64,000 bases of DNA, taken from NCBI GenBank assembly GCA_017302355.1, contig JAFLDQ010000001.1:1-64000 (forward strand), in the 5' to 3' direction. Position numbers and translations under genes: made by a program. This DNA is from Dechloromonas sp. (GTDB taxonomy: Bacteria; Pseudomonadota; Gammaproteobacteria; Burkholderiales; Rhodocyclaceae). Positions 34,269 through 42,903 of the stretch are shown here, one piece after another. The notes below the pieces were generated by a model that was not told where the DNA came from, did no database searches, and saw only the letters and a program-made list of their open reading frames with translations. Each line of letters opens with the position of its first letter. Position 1 is the first letter of the stretch.

Positions 34269-35068
34269 TTGACCTTGGCGCTCTCGCGCAGCTTCTTGAC
34301 CAGTTGCTCGACCTGCTGCTGCTGTGCGCGCTGCTGCAGCTGCGGCTTGACCTGGTCGAACGGCGGCGGGGTCAGCGGACGGGTGTCTTCGAGCTGGATG
34401 ACGTGATAGCCGAAGTCGGTCTTGACCGGCGTCTTGGTGTATTCGCCCTTCTTGAGCTTGGTCAGCGCCTCGGAAAACGGCTTGACGAAGGTGCTCGGCG
34501 AGCTCCAGCCGAGTTCGCCGCCATTGTCCTTGGAGCCCGGATCCTTGGACTGCTTGGCCAGCTCGGAGAACTTCTCGCCCTTGTCGAGCTTGGCGACGAT
34601 GGCCTTGGCTTCATCCTCGGTGGCGACCAGGATGTGCCTGGTCTTGTACTCGGTCGAGCCGAGGTTGGCCTTGATCGTCTCGTAATCCTTCTTCAGCTGG
34701 TCTTCGCTGACCGGGTTGGCGCGCACGTAATCGGAGAGATACGCCTGGATCAGGACGGCCTGGCGGGCGAGTTCCATCTGGCCCTGAACCTCGGATTTCT
34801 TGTCGAGACCCTTCTTCCTGGCTTCCTGGACCAGCAGCTCGCGGCGGATCAGTTCTTCCTTGACGGCGTTCTGCAGTTGCGGCGAATCCGGCGCGCCCTG
34901 GGCCTTTTGCTGGGCGACGAAGGCGTTGTAGGTGTTCTGCGAGATGGCCGTGCCATTGACGGTGGCAACCGCGCCGGAGCTCGTGCCGCCCTTGTCGGCA
35001 GCGAAGCCCGGGGCGGATGCGAGGGCGCCAGCCACGAGCAGAGCGGCCAGAGGGGAGACTTTGATCAT
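34265..35068 (-). CDS. Periplasmic parvulin-type peptidyl-prolyl isomerase
   Basis: The 267-residue protein has a signal peptide (VSPLAALLVAGALASAPGFA), an N-terminal helical chaperone part and a parvulin domain at about 140-235 (YKTRHILVATEDEAKAIVAK, GGELGWSSPSTFVKPFSEAL, GYHVIQLED). It should assist folding of exported and outer-membrane proteins, like PpiC/SurA/PrsA relatives. The stop codon TAG is shared with the terminal repeat of the neighbouring element, so the original last codons may have been slightly altered. Confidence 0.9.
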   Translation of the reverse strand: MIKVSPLAALLVAGALASAPGFAADKGGTSSGAVATVNGTAISQNTYNAFVAQQKAQGAPDSPQLQNAVKEELIRRELLVQEARKKGLDKKSEVQGQMELARQAVLIQAYLSDYVRANPVSEDQLKKDYETIKANLGSTEYKTRHILVATEDEAKAIVAKLDKGEKFSELAKQSKDPGSKDNGGELGWSSPSTFVKPFSEALTKLKKGEYTKTPVKTDFGYHVIQLEDTRPLTPPPFDQVKPQLQQRAQQQQVEQLVKKLRESAKVN

Positions 35069-35104
35069 GCGATTTTCCTTGAGTGTTGGGTAAAGAACGT
35101 TCGA

Positions 35105-35371
35105 TTATACTTCGTCGGGTGAAAAAGCGCGGATGCTGAGCGCGTGAATTCGTCCGCGCATCAGGTCGCCGGCGGCGGCATAGACGGCCCGGTGGCGCCG
35201 GACCGTATTCTGGCCGATGAAGGCGGCGGCGACTATGGTGATTTTGTAATGGCCGCCGTCCCGGGCGCCGGCATGGCCGGCGTGGCGATGCGATTCATCC
35301 TCGATGGTCATGGAAAGCGGTTGCAGCACCGCCAGCCGCCGGCGCAGCAGTTCGACGGTTTCGCCGCTCAC
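35105..35371 (-). CDS. BolA-family protein
   Basis: The 88-residue protein uses a GTG start that overlaps the stop of the YciI gene. It shows the BolA pattern [20 protein letters not shown], then [13 protein letters not shown] and [12 protein letters not shown]. BolA proteins bind monothiol glutaredoxins and Fe-S clusters and influence morphology and stress responses. It follows yciB and yciI in one operon. Confidence 0.9.
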   Translation of the reverse strand: MSGETVELLRRRLAVLQPLSMTIEDESHRHAGHAGARDGGHYKITIVAAAFIGQNTVRRHRAVYAAAGDLMRGRIHALSIRAFSPDEV

Positions 35372-35670
35372 GCGGGCAGGACCTTCCTGAAGGGTTTGAC
35401 GGTGACCCTGGCGTAGACGCCGGCGGCGACATAGGGATCGGCGCCGGCCCACGCCTCGGCGGCTGCCAGCGACGCGAATTCGCCGACCATGATGCTCCCC
35501 GAGAATCCGGCCGGGCCGGGGTCGGGCGAATCGATGGCCGGGCAGGGGCCGGCGAGAATCAGGCGGCCGTCGGCCTGCAGGGCCTGCAGGCGTTCGACGT
35601 GGGCGGGGCGGGCGGCGAGGCGCTGGTCGAGCGTCCCCGGGTGGTCTTCACCGATGATGACGTAAAGCAT
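35368..35670 (-). CDS. YciI-like protein
   Basis: The 100-residue ferredoxin-like-fold protein matches the YciI/YCII family ([60 protein letters not shown]). The conserved His/Asp residues could form a small active site, but no reaction is firmly established. It starts directly after the yciB stop and overlaps bolA by 4 bases. Confidence 0.9.
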   Translation of the reverse strand: MLYVIIGEDHPGTLDQRLAARPAHVERLQALQADGRLILAGPCPAIDSPDPGPAGFSGSIMVGEFASLAAAEAWAGADPYVAAGVYARVTVKPFRKVLPA

Positions 35671-36279
35671 CTACTGTTTTTCCTCGACGTATTTCGACAG
35701 CATCAGGCCCTGCCCGAGCACGAACAGGAGGAGCAGACCCATGCCGCCGAAGAGTTTGAAACTGACCCAGGTATCGGTCGGAAAGTTGAACGCGACGAAC
35801 AGGTTGAGCGCGCCCATGAACGCAAAGAAAGCGATCCACGACAGGTTGACCTTGCCCCAGACCGGATCGGGAAGGGTCAGTTGCTCGCCGAGCATCGCCT
35901 TGATCGGGTTCTTTTTCAGAACCAGCGCGGCGAAGGCCATGCTGCCGGCGAACACCCAGTAGAGGATGGTCGGCTTCCACTTGATGAAGGTCTCGTCCTG
36001 AAAGATCAGGGTCATGCCGCCGAAGACCGTGACCAGGGCCAGGCTGACCCACAGCATCTTGTCCACCTTGCCGTGGCGGAAATGCACCCAGGCGATCTGC
36101 GCCATCGTGGCGACGATGACGACGAAGGTGGCGAGCAGGATGGGCGCCTGCTTGACGTCGACCACGGTACTGCCGAGCAGGCTGCCGGCGAGGGCGGCGG
36201 CGCCTTCCGGATTGCCGCCGTAGTACTTGAAGGTCGCGAAAAACAGGATGACGGGGAAAAGGTCGAATAGGAGTTTCAT
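35671..36279 (-). CDS. yciB: YciB/IspA septation-related inner-membrane protein
   Basis: The 202-residue protein with about five membrane helices begins [20 protein letters not shown], the family signature, and contains [21 protein letters not shown]. YciB homologues (also called intracellular septation protein A) are involved in cell envelope synthesis and division. It heads the yciB-yciI-bolA operon. A TATAAT lies 8 bases before its ATG with no ribosome binding site in between. Confidence 0.92.
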   Translation of the reverse strand: MKLLFDLFPVILFFATFKYYGGNPEGAAALAGSLLGSTVVDVKQAPILLATFVVIVATMAQIAWVHFRHGKVDKMLWVSLALVTVFGGMTLIFQDETFIKWKPTILYWVFAGSMAFAALVLKKNPIKAMLGEQLTLPDPVWGKVNLSWIAFFAFMGALNLFVAFNFPTDTWVSFKLFGGMGLLLLFVLGQGLMLSKYVEEKQ

Positions 36280-36287
36280 GGCGGGGG

Positions 36288-36293
36288 ATTATA
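36288..36293 (-). promoter_or_regulatory. -10-like element just before yciB
   Basis: The minus strand reads TATAAT here, 8 bases upstream of the yciB ATG (36279). If this is a promoter the message would be leaderless or nearly so. The matching -35 is weak, and transcription could instead continue from bioD, 42 bases upstream. Confidence 0.4.
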
Positions 36294-36321
36294 ACCGGTG
36301 CCGGTTTTCGGGCGCACGCCG

Positions 36322-36990
36322 TCAACCGCCGGGGGGCAGGTCGAGGCGGGCGGCGGCGGCGGCCGGCCGGCCGCTGGCGATGCGTGGCACGCTGCCGAGC
36401 AACGGCGCGCCGAGGCGTTCGCGCAGGGCAGCGATGTTGTCATCGACGCGGGCCATGCCGGGGTCGACCGTGTTGGCGACCCAGCCGGCCAGCGTCAGGC
36501 CACGGGCGGCGATGGCCTCGGCGGTGAGCAGGGCATGGTTGAGGCAGCCGAGCCGGAGGCCGGCGACCAGGATGACCGGCAGGCCGAGGGCGACGGCGAG
36601 ATCGGCGCTGTCGCGGTCGACATCCAGTGGCACGCGGAATCCGCCGACGCCCTCGACGATGACGACGCCGGCCTGGCGCCGCGCGCTGGCGCAGGCGGCG
36701 GCGATCCGGGCGAAGTCGATGCTGACGCCAGCTTCGGCGGCGGCGAGGTGGGGAGCGATGGCCGGGGCGAAGCGGTAGGGGTTGATGACTTCTTCCGCCA
36801 GAGCGACGTTGCTGGCGGCGCGGATGCGCTCGACGTCGTCGTTCCTGCCGGCAGCGTCGGTGCCGGCCGCCACCGGCTTGATCCCGGCCGCGGTCAGGCC
36901 CAGCTGGCGGGCGCGGTGGAGCAGGGCGCAGGTGATGAAGGTCTTGCCGATTTCGGTATCGGTGCCGGTCAGGAAGTAGGCTTGGCTCAT
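36322..36990 (-). CDS. bioD: Dethiobiotin synthetase
   Basis: The 222-residue ATP-dependent carboxylase closes the ureido ring of dethiobiotin. The P-loop is TGTDTEIGKTFIT near the start, the substrate-binding GIKPVAAG follows, and VIVEGVGGFRVPLD is the third conserved motif. It overlaps bioC by 4 bases at the end of a bioF-bioH-bioC-bioD operon. Confidence 0.94.
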   Translation of the reverse strand: MSQAYFLTGTDTEIGKTFITCALLHRARQLGLTAAGIKPVAAGTDAAGRNDDVERIRAASNVALAEEVINPYRFAPAIAPHLAAAEAGVSIDFARIAAACASARRQAGVVIVEGVGGFRVPLDVDRDSADLAVALGLPVILVAGLRLGCLNHALLTAEAIAARGLTLAGWVANTVDPGMARVDDNIAALRERLGAPLLGSVPRIASGRPAAAAARLDLPPGG

Positions 36991-37751
36991 TTGCGGGCGT
37001 GCAGGGTGAGGACGTCGTAGGTCAGCGGCAGGCCTTCGGGCAAGCGCAACGCCTCGGCGGCCAGTTCGGCGCGGGCGAAGGCGTCGCGGCTCAGGAGAGC
37101 GGTGCGCCGCCCGGCGCCGATCTGGTTGGCGCCGATCGCCTTGACCGCGCGCAACAGGGATTTGAAGTCGGCGTAATGGGCGGTTTCCGTGTGTTTTCCG
37201 ACGTCGACCGCGACAAACCCGGCTTCGGTCGCCAGGTGGCGGATTTCTTCCGGGGAGTGGAAGGAGAGGGTGTGACGATGCGCATCGATCCCGGCGAATG
37301 CCGTGCGCAGTTCATGGAAGGTCGCGGGGCCGAGGCTGGCGAGGGCGAGCGCGCCGCCATCCGCCAGCACACGCCGCGCCTCGGCGAGCGCGGCGGGCAG
37401 GTCGCACCACTGCACGGCCAGGCTGGACCAGTAGAGGTCGATGCTGGCTGGGGCCAGCGGCAGACGTTCGAGGTCGCCGGCCAGCAGCGAGCACGGTTCG
37501 GCGATGCGGCGCAGCATGGCTGGCGCGAGGTCGAGGGCGATCGCGTGGGCCGCCGGGTAGCGCTGGCGCAGCAGCGGCAGCGCGAAGCCGGTGCCGCAGC
37601 CGGCATCGAGGATGTGGTGCGCCGTGATGGCGGCGGGCAAACCGGCGGCCAGACGGGCGCAGACGCGACGCTGGACGACGGCGGCGGCGTCATAGGTCGG
37701 CGCGGCGCGCTCGAAGGAATTGCGGATGCGCGCCTTGGAAGGTCTACTCAT
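36987..37751 (-). CDS. bioC: Malonyl-ACP O-methyltransferase
   Basis: The 254-residue SAM methyltransferase caps malonyl-ACP as a methyl ester to start pimelate synthesis. It has the SAM motif ILDAGCGTGFALPLLRQRYP and the BioC-like SIDLYWSSLAVQWCDLPAALAE. Its start overlaps bioH by 8 bases. With BioH it makes the pimeloyl moiety through the fatty acid pathway. Confidence 0.93.
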   Translation of the reverse strand: MSRPSKARIRNSFERAAPTYDAAAVVQRRVCARLAAGLPAAITAHHILDAGCGTGFALPLLRQRYPAAHAIALDLAPAMLRRIAEPCSLLAGDLERLPLAPASIDLYWSSLAVQWCDLPAALAEARRVLADGGALALASLGPATFHELRTAFAGIDAHRHTLSFHSPEEIRHLATEAGFVAVDVGKHTETAHYADFKSLLRAVKAIGANQIGAGRRTALLSRDAFARAELAAEALRLPEGLPLTYDVLTLHARK

Positions 37752-38457
37752 TCAGGAAGGCTTGCACCCGATCGAGGAACTCTTCCGGTCTGGAAATAAA
37801 CGGGGCGTGGGCGCAATCGGCGAAGACGGCGAGGCGTGCGCCGGGAATCAGCGCCGCCAGCGCCTCGGCGGCGGGCAGGGGCATCAGCGGATCGTTGGCG
37901 CCGTGGACCAGCAGGGTCGGCGCCCTGACCAGCGGCGCGAGCGGGCGCATGTCCACGTCGCGCAACCAGCCCAGCCCGGTGGCCAGCGTGGCGGCGGGCG
38001 GCAGCGGGTCGGCGAGGTCGAGCAGGGTGCGCGTGACCTCCCTGGCGCGCGCGTCGCCGCGGTTGAAACCGCCGACGAAGCGCGGCAGGATGGCTTCGAT
38101 GTCGGTGGCGACATTGGTCGCGAACTCGGCCAGCATCTCCGGCGGCATCGCGTGTGGCCAGCCCGCGCGCTGCACGAAGGATGCCGTGCCGGCGATCAGC
38201 ACCAGCTTGCCGACCTTGTCCGGGGCGCGTGCGGCGATGGCCAGCGCCAGCTGGGCGCCGAGCGACCAGCCGCCAAGGTGGGTCACCGGCGGCAGGCGGG
38301 AAGCGATGTCATCGGCCGCCGCTTCGAAGTCGGCGATCAGCGGCGCATCGCGGTAGCCGGGCAGGTCGATGATCGTCCCGTGCAGCGCGTCGACCGCGGC
38401 GAGTTCCGGGCCGCGCCCGACGCACCAGCCGGGAAGGAATACGAAAGGAGCGCTCAA
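37744..38457 (-). CDS. bioH: Pimeloyl-ACP methyl ester esterase
   Basis: The 237-residue alpha/beta hydrolase removes the methyl ester from pimeloyl-ACP methyl ester. The nucleophile elbow is GGWSLGAQ, the acid is near VHGANDPLMP and the histidine is in FADCAHAPF. I take the TTG at 38457, which overlaps the bioF stop (TTGA); frames further upstream lie inside bioF. It is somewhat shorter than the E. coli enzyme. Confidence 0.9.
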   Translation of the reverse strand: MSAPFVFLPGWCVGRGPELAAVDALHGTIIDLPGYRDAPLIADFEAAADDIASRLPPVTHLGGWSLGAQLALAIAARAPDKVGKLVLIAGTASFVQRAGWPHAMPPEMLAEFATNVATDIEAILPRFVGGFNRGDARAREVTRTLLDLADPLPPAATLATGLGWLRDVDMRPLAPLVRAPTLLVHGANDPLMPLPAAEALAALIPGARLAVFADCAHAPFISRPEEFLDRVQAFLNE

Positions 38458-39632
38458 GCCAGTTCCTTGATGACATGAATCAGGTGGTCGATGTCGTCTG
38501 CCGTGTGCGCCGCCGAGACCGAGATGCGCAGCCGTGCGGTACCCTGCGGCACGGTCGGCGGACGGATCGCCGGCACCCAAAGTCCGCGCTCCCAGAGCGC
38601 GGTCGACAGCGCCAGCACGGCCGCGTTCTCGCCGACGATCAGCGGCTGGATGGCCGTGGCCGACGGCAGCAGGCGCCACGGCAGTCCGGCCAGTCCGTCG
38701 CGCAACTGGCCGATGCGGGCGAACAGATTGGCGCGCCGGGCGTCGCCGTGTTCGATGATTTCCAGGCTCTTCGCCAAAGCGCAGGCGACGGCGGGCGGCG
38801 CGGCGGTCGTGAAAATATAGGTCCGTCCCTTCTGCAACAGGTATTCGATCGCCGTTTGCGACCCGGCGACGAAGGCGCCGCCGACGCCGGCCGCCTTGCC
38901 GAGCGTCCCCATCAGCAGCAGGCGCGGGTGATACGGCAGGTTGAAGTGGGCGAGGCTGCCACGGCCCTGCGGCCCGAGCACGCCGAAACCGTGCGCGTCG
39001 TCGATGACCAGCCAGGCCTCGTGGCGCTCGGCCAGCGCGAACAGGGCGGGCAGCGGGGCGAGGTCGCCATCCATGCTGAACACCGCGTCGCTGACGATGA
39101 TCTTGTTCGGCGCTTCACTCACCGCCAGCAATTTTTCCAGCGCCGCCATGTCGCAGTGCGGGTAGCGCTGGAGGTTGGCCCCGCCGGCCTTGGCCAGTTG
39201 CATCGCGTCGATCAGCGAGGCGTGGTTCAGTTTGTCCGAGAAGATCATTGCGCCGCGCGCGGCGAGGGTCGGGACGATGGCGAGGTTGGCGAGGTAGCCG
39301 GTGGAGAAGGTCAGCGCGCGCGGGAAGCCGGTGAAGGCGGCCATTGCCTGCTCCAGCGTTTCATGCGGCGCCAGATGGCCGCTGACCAGATGCGAAGCGC
39401 CGCTGCCGGCGCCCCACTCCAGCGCGCCGTCGGCCAGCGCCCGGGCGATGTCGGCGTTGCCGGCCAGCCCGAGATAATCGTTGCTGGCGAAATTGAGCAC
39501 CTTCTTGCCGTCGACCGCGGCAGTCCGGCCACAGGGTGATTCGAGCACACGGCGGCGGCGGGTGAGGCCGGCGGCGGCGATGTCCTGCAACTGCGCGGCG
39601 AGTTCGGTGGTCAGGCGGTCTTCGGGATTCAT
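38454..39632 (-). CDS. bioF: 8-amino-7-oxononanoate synthase
   Basis: The 392-residue PLP enzyme condenses pimeloyl-ACP with alanine. The PLP lysine is in LLMGTLGKAAGVGGAFVAG, and IIVSDAVFSMDGDLAPL and VIDDAHGFGVLG bind the cofactor. Its ATG lies 3 bases after the toxin-like PIN gene and lacks a clear binding site, so translation is probably coupled to it. Confidence 0.94.
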   Translation of the reverse strand: MNPEDRLTTELAAQLQDIAAAGLTRRRRVLESPCGRTAAVDGKKVLNFASNDYLGLAGNADIARALADGALEWGAGSGASHLVSGHLAPHETLEQAMAAFTGFPRALTFSTGYLANLAIVPTLAARGAMIFSDKLNHASLIDAMQLAKAGGANLQRYPHCDMAALEKLLAVSEAPNKIIVSDAVFSMDGDLAPLPALFALAERHEAWLVIDDAHGFGVLGPQGRGSLAHFNLPYHPRLLLMGTLGKAAGVGGAFVAGSQTAIEYLLQKGRTYIFTTAAPPAVACALAKSLEIIEHGDARRANLFARIGQLRDGLAGLPWRLLPSATAIQPLIVGENAAVLALSTALWERGLWVPAIRPPTVPQGTARLRISVSAAHTADDIDHLIHVIKELA

Positions 39633-39635
39633 CGC

Positions 39636-40040
39636 TTACACCAGCTTGAAATGCTTGCGCCCGGGCAGGCGGCAGGTTTCGAAGTCCGCACGGTCCAGCG
39701 TCCAGATGTTGGTGCAGCCGGTCTTCAGCGCGGCGATGACCAGCGACGCGTCGGCCAGGTCCATCGGGCGGTCGGCGTAGCAGGTAATCCAGTCGATCGC
39801 GCTGACCAGTTCGTCGCGGCCGAGCGGCAGGATGTCCAGCCCGCCGCGTTCGATCCACTGGTAGAGCGGCAAGGCGGCGGTGACGCCGGGGGCGAGATGG
39901 GAAAATTCGGTCAATACCGCCCAGGTGGTCAGGAGGCGCCCGCGATAGGCTTTCAGGAAGTCCGTGCACCGCGCATGCGCCCGATCGCGCTTGCTGGCCA
40001 GCGCCACCAGCGGGCCGGTATCGACGAGCAGCAGATTCAT
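39636..40040 (-). CDS. PIN-domain protein, VapC-like toxin
   Basis: The 134-residue PIN domain has the acidic residues of the RNase active site: Asp7 in LLLVDTGPLVAL, a Glu in LTEFSHL, and Asp residues in MDLADASLVIAALK and WTLDRADF. VapC toxins cut tRNA or rRNA. It overlaps the antitoxin-like gene by 4 bases, as toxin-antitoxin pairs do, and ends 3 bases before bioF. Confidence 0.85.
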   Translation of the reverse strand: MNLLLVDTGPLVALASKRDRAHARCTDFLKAYRGRLLTTWAVLTEFSHLAPGVTAALPLYQWIERGGLDILPLGRDELVSAIDWITCYADRPMDLADASLVIAALKTGCTNIWTLDRADFETCRLPGRKHFKLV

Positions 40041-40294
40041 GCGCGCCCGTGCTTGCGGGCAATGGCGTCCCGGGCGCGGGTCTTGGCGTTGTCCGCCAGG
40101 TCGTCCGCGCCGCTCAGCGAGCCGATGAAACCGGTTTCGCAGGCGATCTCGTAAGCGGTCTTCTCGGGCTGCGCGGCGGCAAAGCGCTGCTCGAGCAACT
40201 CGATGATCACTTCCGACTTGCTGCGCCGGGTTTCCACACAATAGCGCGCCAGCGCCTGCTCCAGACGCTGGGGGACGCGAACGGTGGTGGTCAT
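40037..40294 (-). CDS. Ribbon-helix-helix antitoxin-like protein
   Basis: The 85-residue protein has an N-terminal RHH DNA-binding fold (TTTVRVPQRLEQALARYC then RRSKSEVIIELLEQRF) and a variable C-terminal tail that would bind the PIN toxin. It is the upstream partner of the PIN gene. A 16-base palindrome at 40318-40333 upstream is a likely autoregulatory operator. Confidence 0.85.
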   Translation of the reverse strand: MTTTVRVPQRLEQALARYCVETRRSKSEVIIELLEQRFAAAQPEKTAYEIACETGFIGSLSGADDLADNAKTRARDAIARKHGRA

Positions 40295-40317
40295 GCATTA
40301 GCCCCGACATTGTTGAT

Positions 40318-40333
40318 GTATTAACGGTAATAC
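40318..40333. promoter_or_regulatory. Palindromic operator candidate of the toxin-antitoxin pair
   Basis: GTATTA-ACGG-TAATAC is a perfect 6-base inverted repeat with a 4-base spacer. It lies 24 bases upstream of the antitoxin start, in AT-rich sequence where the promoter should be. RHH antitoxins typically bind such short palindromes to repress their own operon, which here would include the biotin genes. Confidence 0.6.
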
Positions 40334-40612
40334 AAAGCGGCGCCAGGCGCAAGGGAGGCTCGGTGATCAGCTTGAGCCACAGGAGCGGCTTACGATCCTC
40401 AGGGGACTGTCAAACCGCGAAAGAGCGGACGCTAACGCGCCCGATCATCTGCCGGCAACAGGCGGCAAGCCGGCTGTTGCCAGTCAGGTGGATCGCGTCG
40501 CTGAACGAAGCCGCTACGCGGAGGAGTCGCCCGGTTGATCCACACGATTGATCGTGCACGCTCATCCCTTCGAACTGGAAGGAGATGATTCTGCAATACC
40601 CCGGCACCAGCC
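40334..40612. other. Intergenic stretch between the biotin/TA operon and the EPS locus
   Basis: Together with the operator area this is a 318-base gap. It contains a possible hairpin, GGCAACAG (40454-40461) with CTGTTGCC (40474-40481), and no gene. It separates the start of the TA-bio operon from the end of the exopolysaccharide locus; no strong terminator for the latter was found. Confidence 0.4.
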
Positions 40613-41620
40613 TTAGCTTATTCCACCCCGGTGGCTGTCCAAACGACTGGGACCACCACAGAAGACATTCTTGATCAACCGTGCCCCAAAGAAAAGGCGG
40701 GTCTTGTCCCACGGTGTGAAGCGAGGCAACTGCATCAAATCGCTATCTGTTCCGGTGGTTCCCCAAGCCGTGGATACGGCTGCTTTGAATCCAAGCTCCT
40801 TGACGATAGAAGCATCCTTTGTTTGGAAATCAACATTGGGCCTTCCGTTGGGGTAAGCGAACAGACAAGTTTCTTCTTCCAGAATGCCTTCCAGAAACAC
40901 CTTGCTCCCGGAAATTTCCTTGCGAACGTCGCACGGCTGTAATTGTGCGAGGATCGGGTGCGATACGGTGTGGGCCCCAATCAACATTCCGGCTCGGCGC
41001 ATCTCGACGACTTGCTGAGATGTCATCATCAGATTGTCGGGAAGGTTGATGTCACACTGCTCGGCGATCGATCTGCTTGCCACCTCTCGTTCGCTTGAGG
41101 GCAGATACTTGATCTGACCCAATATCGCCTGGATCGCAGCGCGTTTTTCAGGGACGGAGCCTATCGCGAGAGACCGCAACCCGCTTCCTTCAAATTGCTT
41201 GATGTCGTCGAGCTCAAGTCTTCTTGTCTTGGAGCTGCGAATGGCCTCAATGATCGTATCGTTCCACATGCGGCCGCCATCAAGATAGCCAGTGGCAATA
41301 AAGAAGGTTGCCGAAAGGCCGTGCCGCTTGAGAATCGGAAGGGCAATGGTGCGGTTGTCGGCATATCCGTCGTCGAAGGTGATTGCCATGGCGCGGGCCG
41401 GCAAATTGCGTGTTCTCAGTGCGTCGACCGCAACATCCAGTGGTATGACATTGAACCAGGTACTTACCCAGCCCATTACCTGGTCGAACCGGCGGGCATC
41501 CGGTTCGTCCGGAAAAATGGGATCCGGTTCCGCAAGAACTCGGTGGAAGATCAGGATGCTGAGTTTGGAATCCCCACCAGGACACACAATCTGAAAAGCC
41601 AATTTTAAGGGACTCATCAT
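40613..41620 (-). CDS. Polysaccharide deacetylase
   Basis: The 335-residue NodB-domain protein carries LSILIFHRVL near the N-terminus and AMAITFDDGYADN (catalytic and metal Asp), followed by IGAHTVSHPILAQL (metal-binding His). It resembles the deacetylases found with the O-ligase at exosortase A loci. It probably deacetylates the polymer or modifies it during export. It is the last gene of the locus and overlaps the O-ligase-like gene by 4 bases. Confidence 0.85.
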   Translation of the reverse strand: MMSPLKLAFQIVCPGGDSKLSILIFHRVLAEPDPIFPDEPDARRFDQVMGWVSTWFNVIPLDVAVDALRTRNLPARAMAITFDDGYADNRTIALPILKRHGLSATFFIATGYLDGGRMWNDTIIEAIRSSKTRRLELDDIKQFEGSGLRSLAIGSVPEKRAAIQAILGQIKYLPSSEREVASRSIAEQCDINLPDNLMMTSQQVVEMRRAGMLIGAHTVSHPILAQLQPCDVRKEISGSKVFLEGILEEETCLFAYPNGRPNVDFQTKDASIVKELGFKAAVSTAWGTTGTDSDLMQLPRFTPWDKTRLFFGARLIKNVFCGGPSRLDSHRGGIS

Positions 41621-42903
41621 GCTGGCACCGTGTTGGTCTTTGCTTGGGGGGGTTGGCTCTCCGCGGGTTCGAGCCATGCCCGGCGTTGTAGCCAGCGCCT
41701 GCCAACCACAATCATGACCAGAATGTTGTAGGGCAGGTCGAAATAGGCAAGGCTCAGGAAGGCGCCGCCCACAGCATAGCCGACCAAACTGACCTGACAC
41801 ATGGCCCCAAGGTCGGACAGCCATTGGGTCTCGGGTGCCTTCCGTCCTTCCCTGCGCAGTCTTCCGGCATTCCACCAGACGAGAAACCAGAGCATCAAGA
41901 AGACGAAAAGACCGAGAAAACCATGTTCGCCGAGGACCTGAAAGTAGATGCTGTGCGCGGCATGGACATCCGCTGGATCCGGAGCATAGAGCGCGAACGT
42001 GCTCAAGTCGTATATTTCGAATCCCCCGCCGAACGGGCGGTCTGTCGCGAGATTCCACGCCATCCACCAGGCATTGATACGCCCCATGGCCGATGCATCC
42101 GTCTGGTATTCGTTGATGGTGCTCATCCGGGCAAACCAGTGTTCCGGCATGAACATCAGTCCTGCGATTGCCACGACGAGGATGGAAAGCAGCATGCCGA
42201 GGTGGCGGCCACCGTACCACCAGAATGCCACGCCCATGGCCGCCATGGCGAGCAGGGCGCCGCGGGAATGACTTCCCAGCGATGCCGCGACGCACAGGAG
42301 GATGGCTACGGTGACGGCCCGCTTCGCCCATTTTGAAGCCAGTTGCAACTGCAGGAAGCGGAACAGCGGAGCAATGATGATCAGCGCCAGCGCCAGTTCA
42401 TTGTTTCCCTCGATGTAGGTGCCCATCGGACCCCAGACCAAGTATGAACCGCCTGTCAGCAGGGTGAATAGGCCGCCTTTAACCCCGTAAAAACCAATTG
42501 AACCGACCACTATCCAAGTGAAGGTCAGCAAGTGCTTCTTGGAATACAGGAGAACCATGCTGACAAGAACCATCAAGTCGATCTTCATGATGCGGCTCCA
42601 CATCAGGAAACTGTCATCAGGATTGATGGAGAAAGGGAGTGTGATGCACATCCACAACATGAACGCAATCAAGACGCCGGTCTCTGACGTCATTGAGAAA
42701 TCCCGCCTGTCTTTGGTGAAAACCAGGCCGAGCAAGGTACTACCAGCGATTGCCGCTGCCACAGGCATGGCGTTCAGATGCCAAGTGTGGGCATGGGGAT
42801 TCATCAGGCTCATCCATGTCCAGCCCATGATCCCGATCCAAGGATGGCGGAGTGCTGAGACGCAAAGCCACAGAACTATTGGGGCAAGCACCAAGTCACG
42901 CAT
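41617..42903 (-). CDS. O-antigen-ligase-like membrane protein, exosortase A-associated
   Basis: The 428-residue protein has about eleven membrane helices and the Wzy/WaaL-type periplasmic loop with HAAHSIYFQVLGEHGFLGL. The start MRDLVLAPIVLWLCVSALRH and MNPHAHTW are typical of the putative O-glycosylation ligase of exosortase A systems (PEP_O_lig family). It may join or polymerise glycan repeat units or attach glycans to sorted proteins. I start at 42903, overlapping the glycosyltransferase by 8 bases. Confidence 0.85.
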   Translation of the reverse strand: MRDLVLAPIVLWLCVSALRHPWIGIMGWTWMSLMNPHAHTWHLNAMPVAAAIAGSTLLGLVFTKDRRDFSMTSETGVLIAFMLWMCITLPFSINPDDSFLMWSRIMKIDLMVLVSMVLLYSKKHLLTFTWIVVGSIGFYGVKGGLFTLLTGGSYLVWGPMGTYIEGNNELALALIIIAPLFRFLQLQLASKWAKRAVTVAILLCVAASLGSHSRGALLAMAAMGVAFWWYGGRHLGMLLSILVVAIAGLMFMPEHWFARMSTINEYQTDASAMGRINAWWMAWNLATDRPFGGGFEIYDLSTFALYAPDPADVHAAHSIYFQVLGEHGFLGLFVFLMLWFLVWWNAGRLRREGRKAPETQWLSDLGAMCQVSLVGYAVGGAFLSLAYFDLPYNILVMIVVGRRWLQRRAWLEPAESQPPQAKTNTVPA

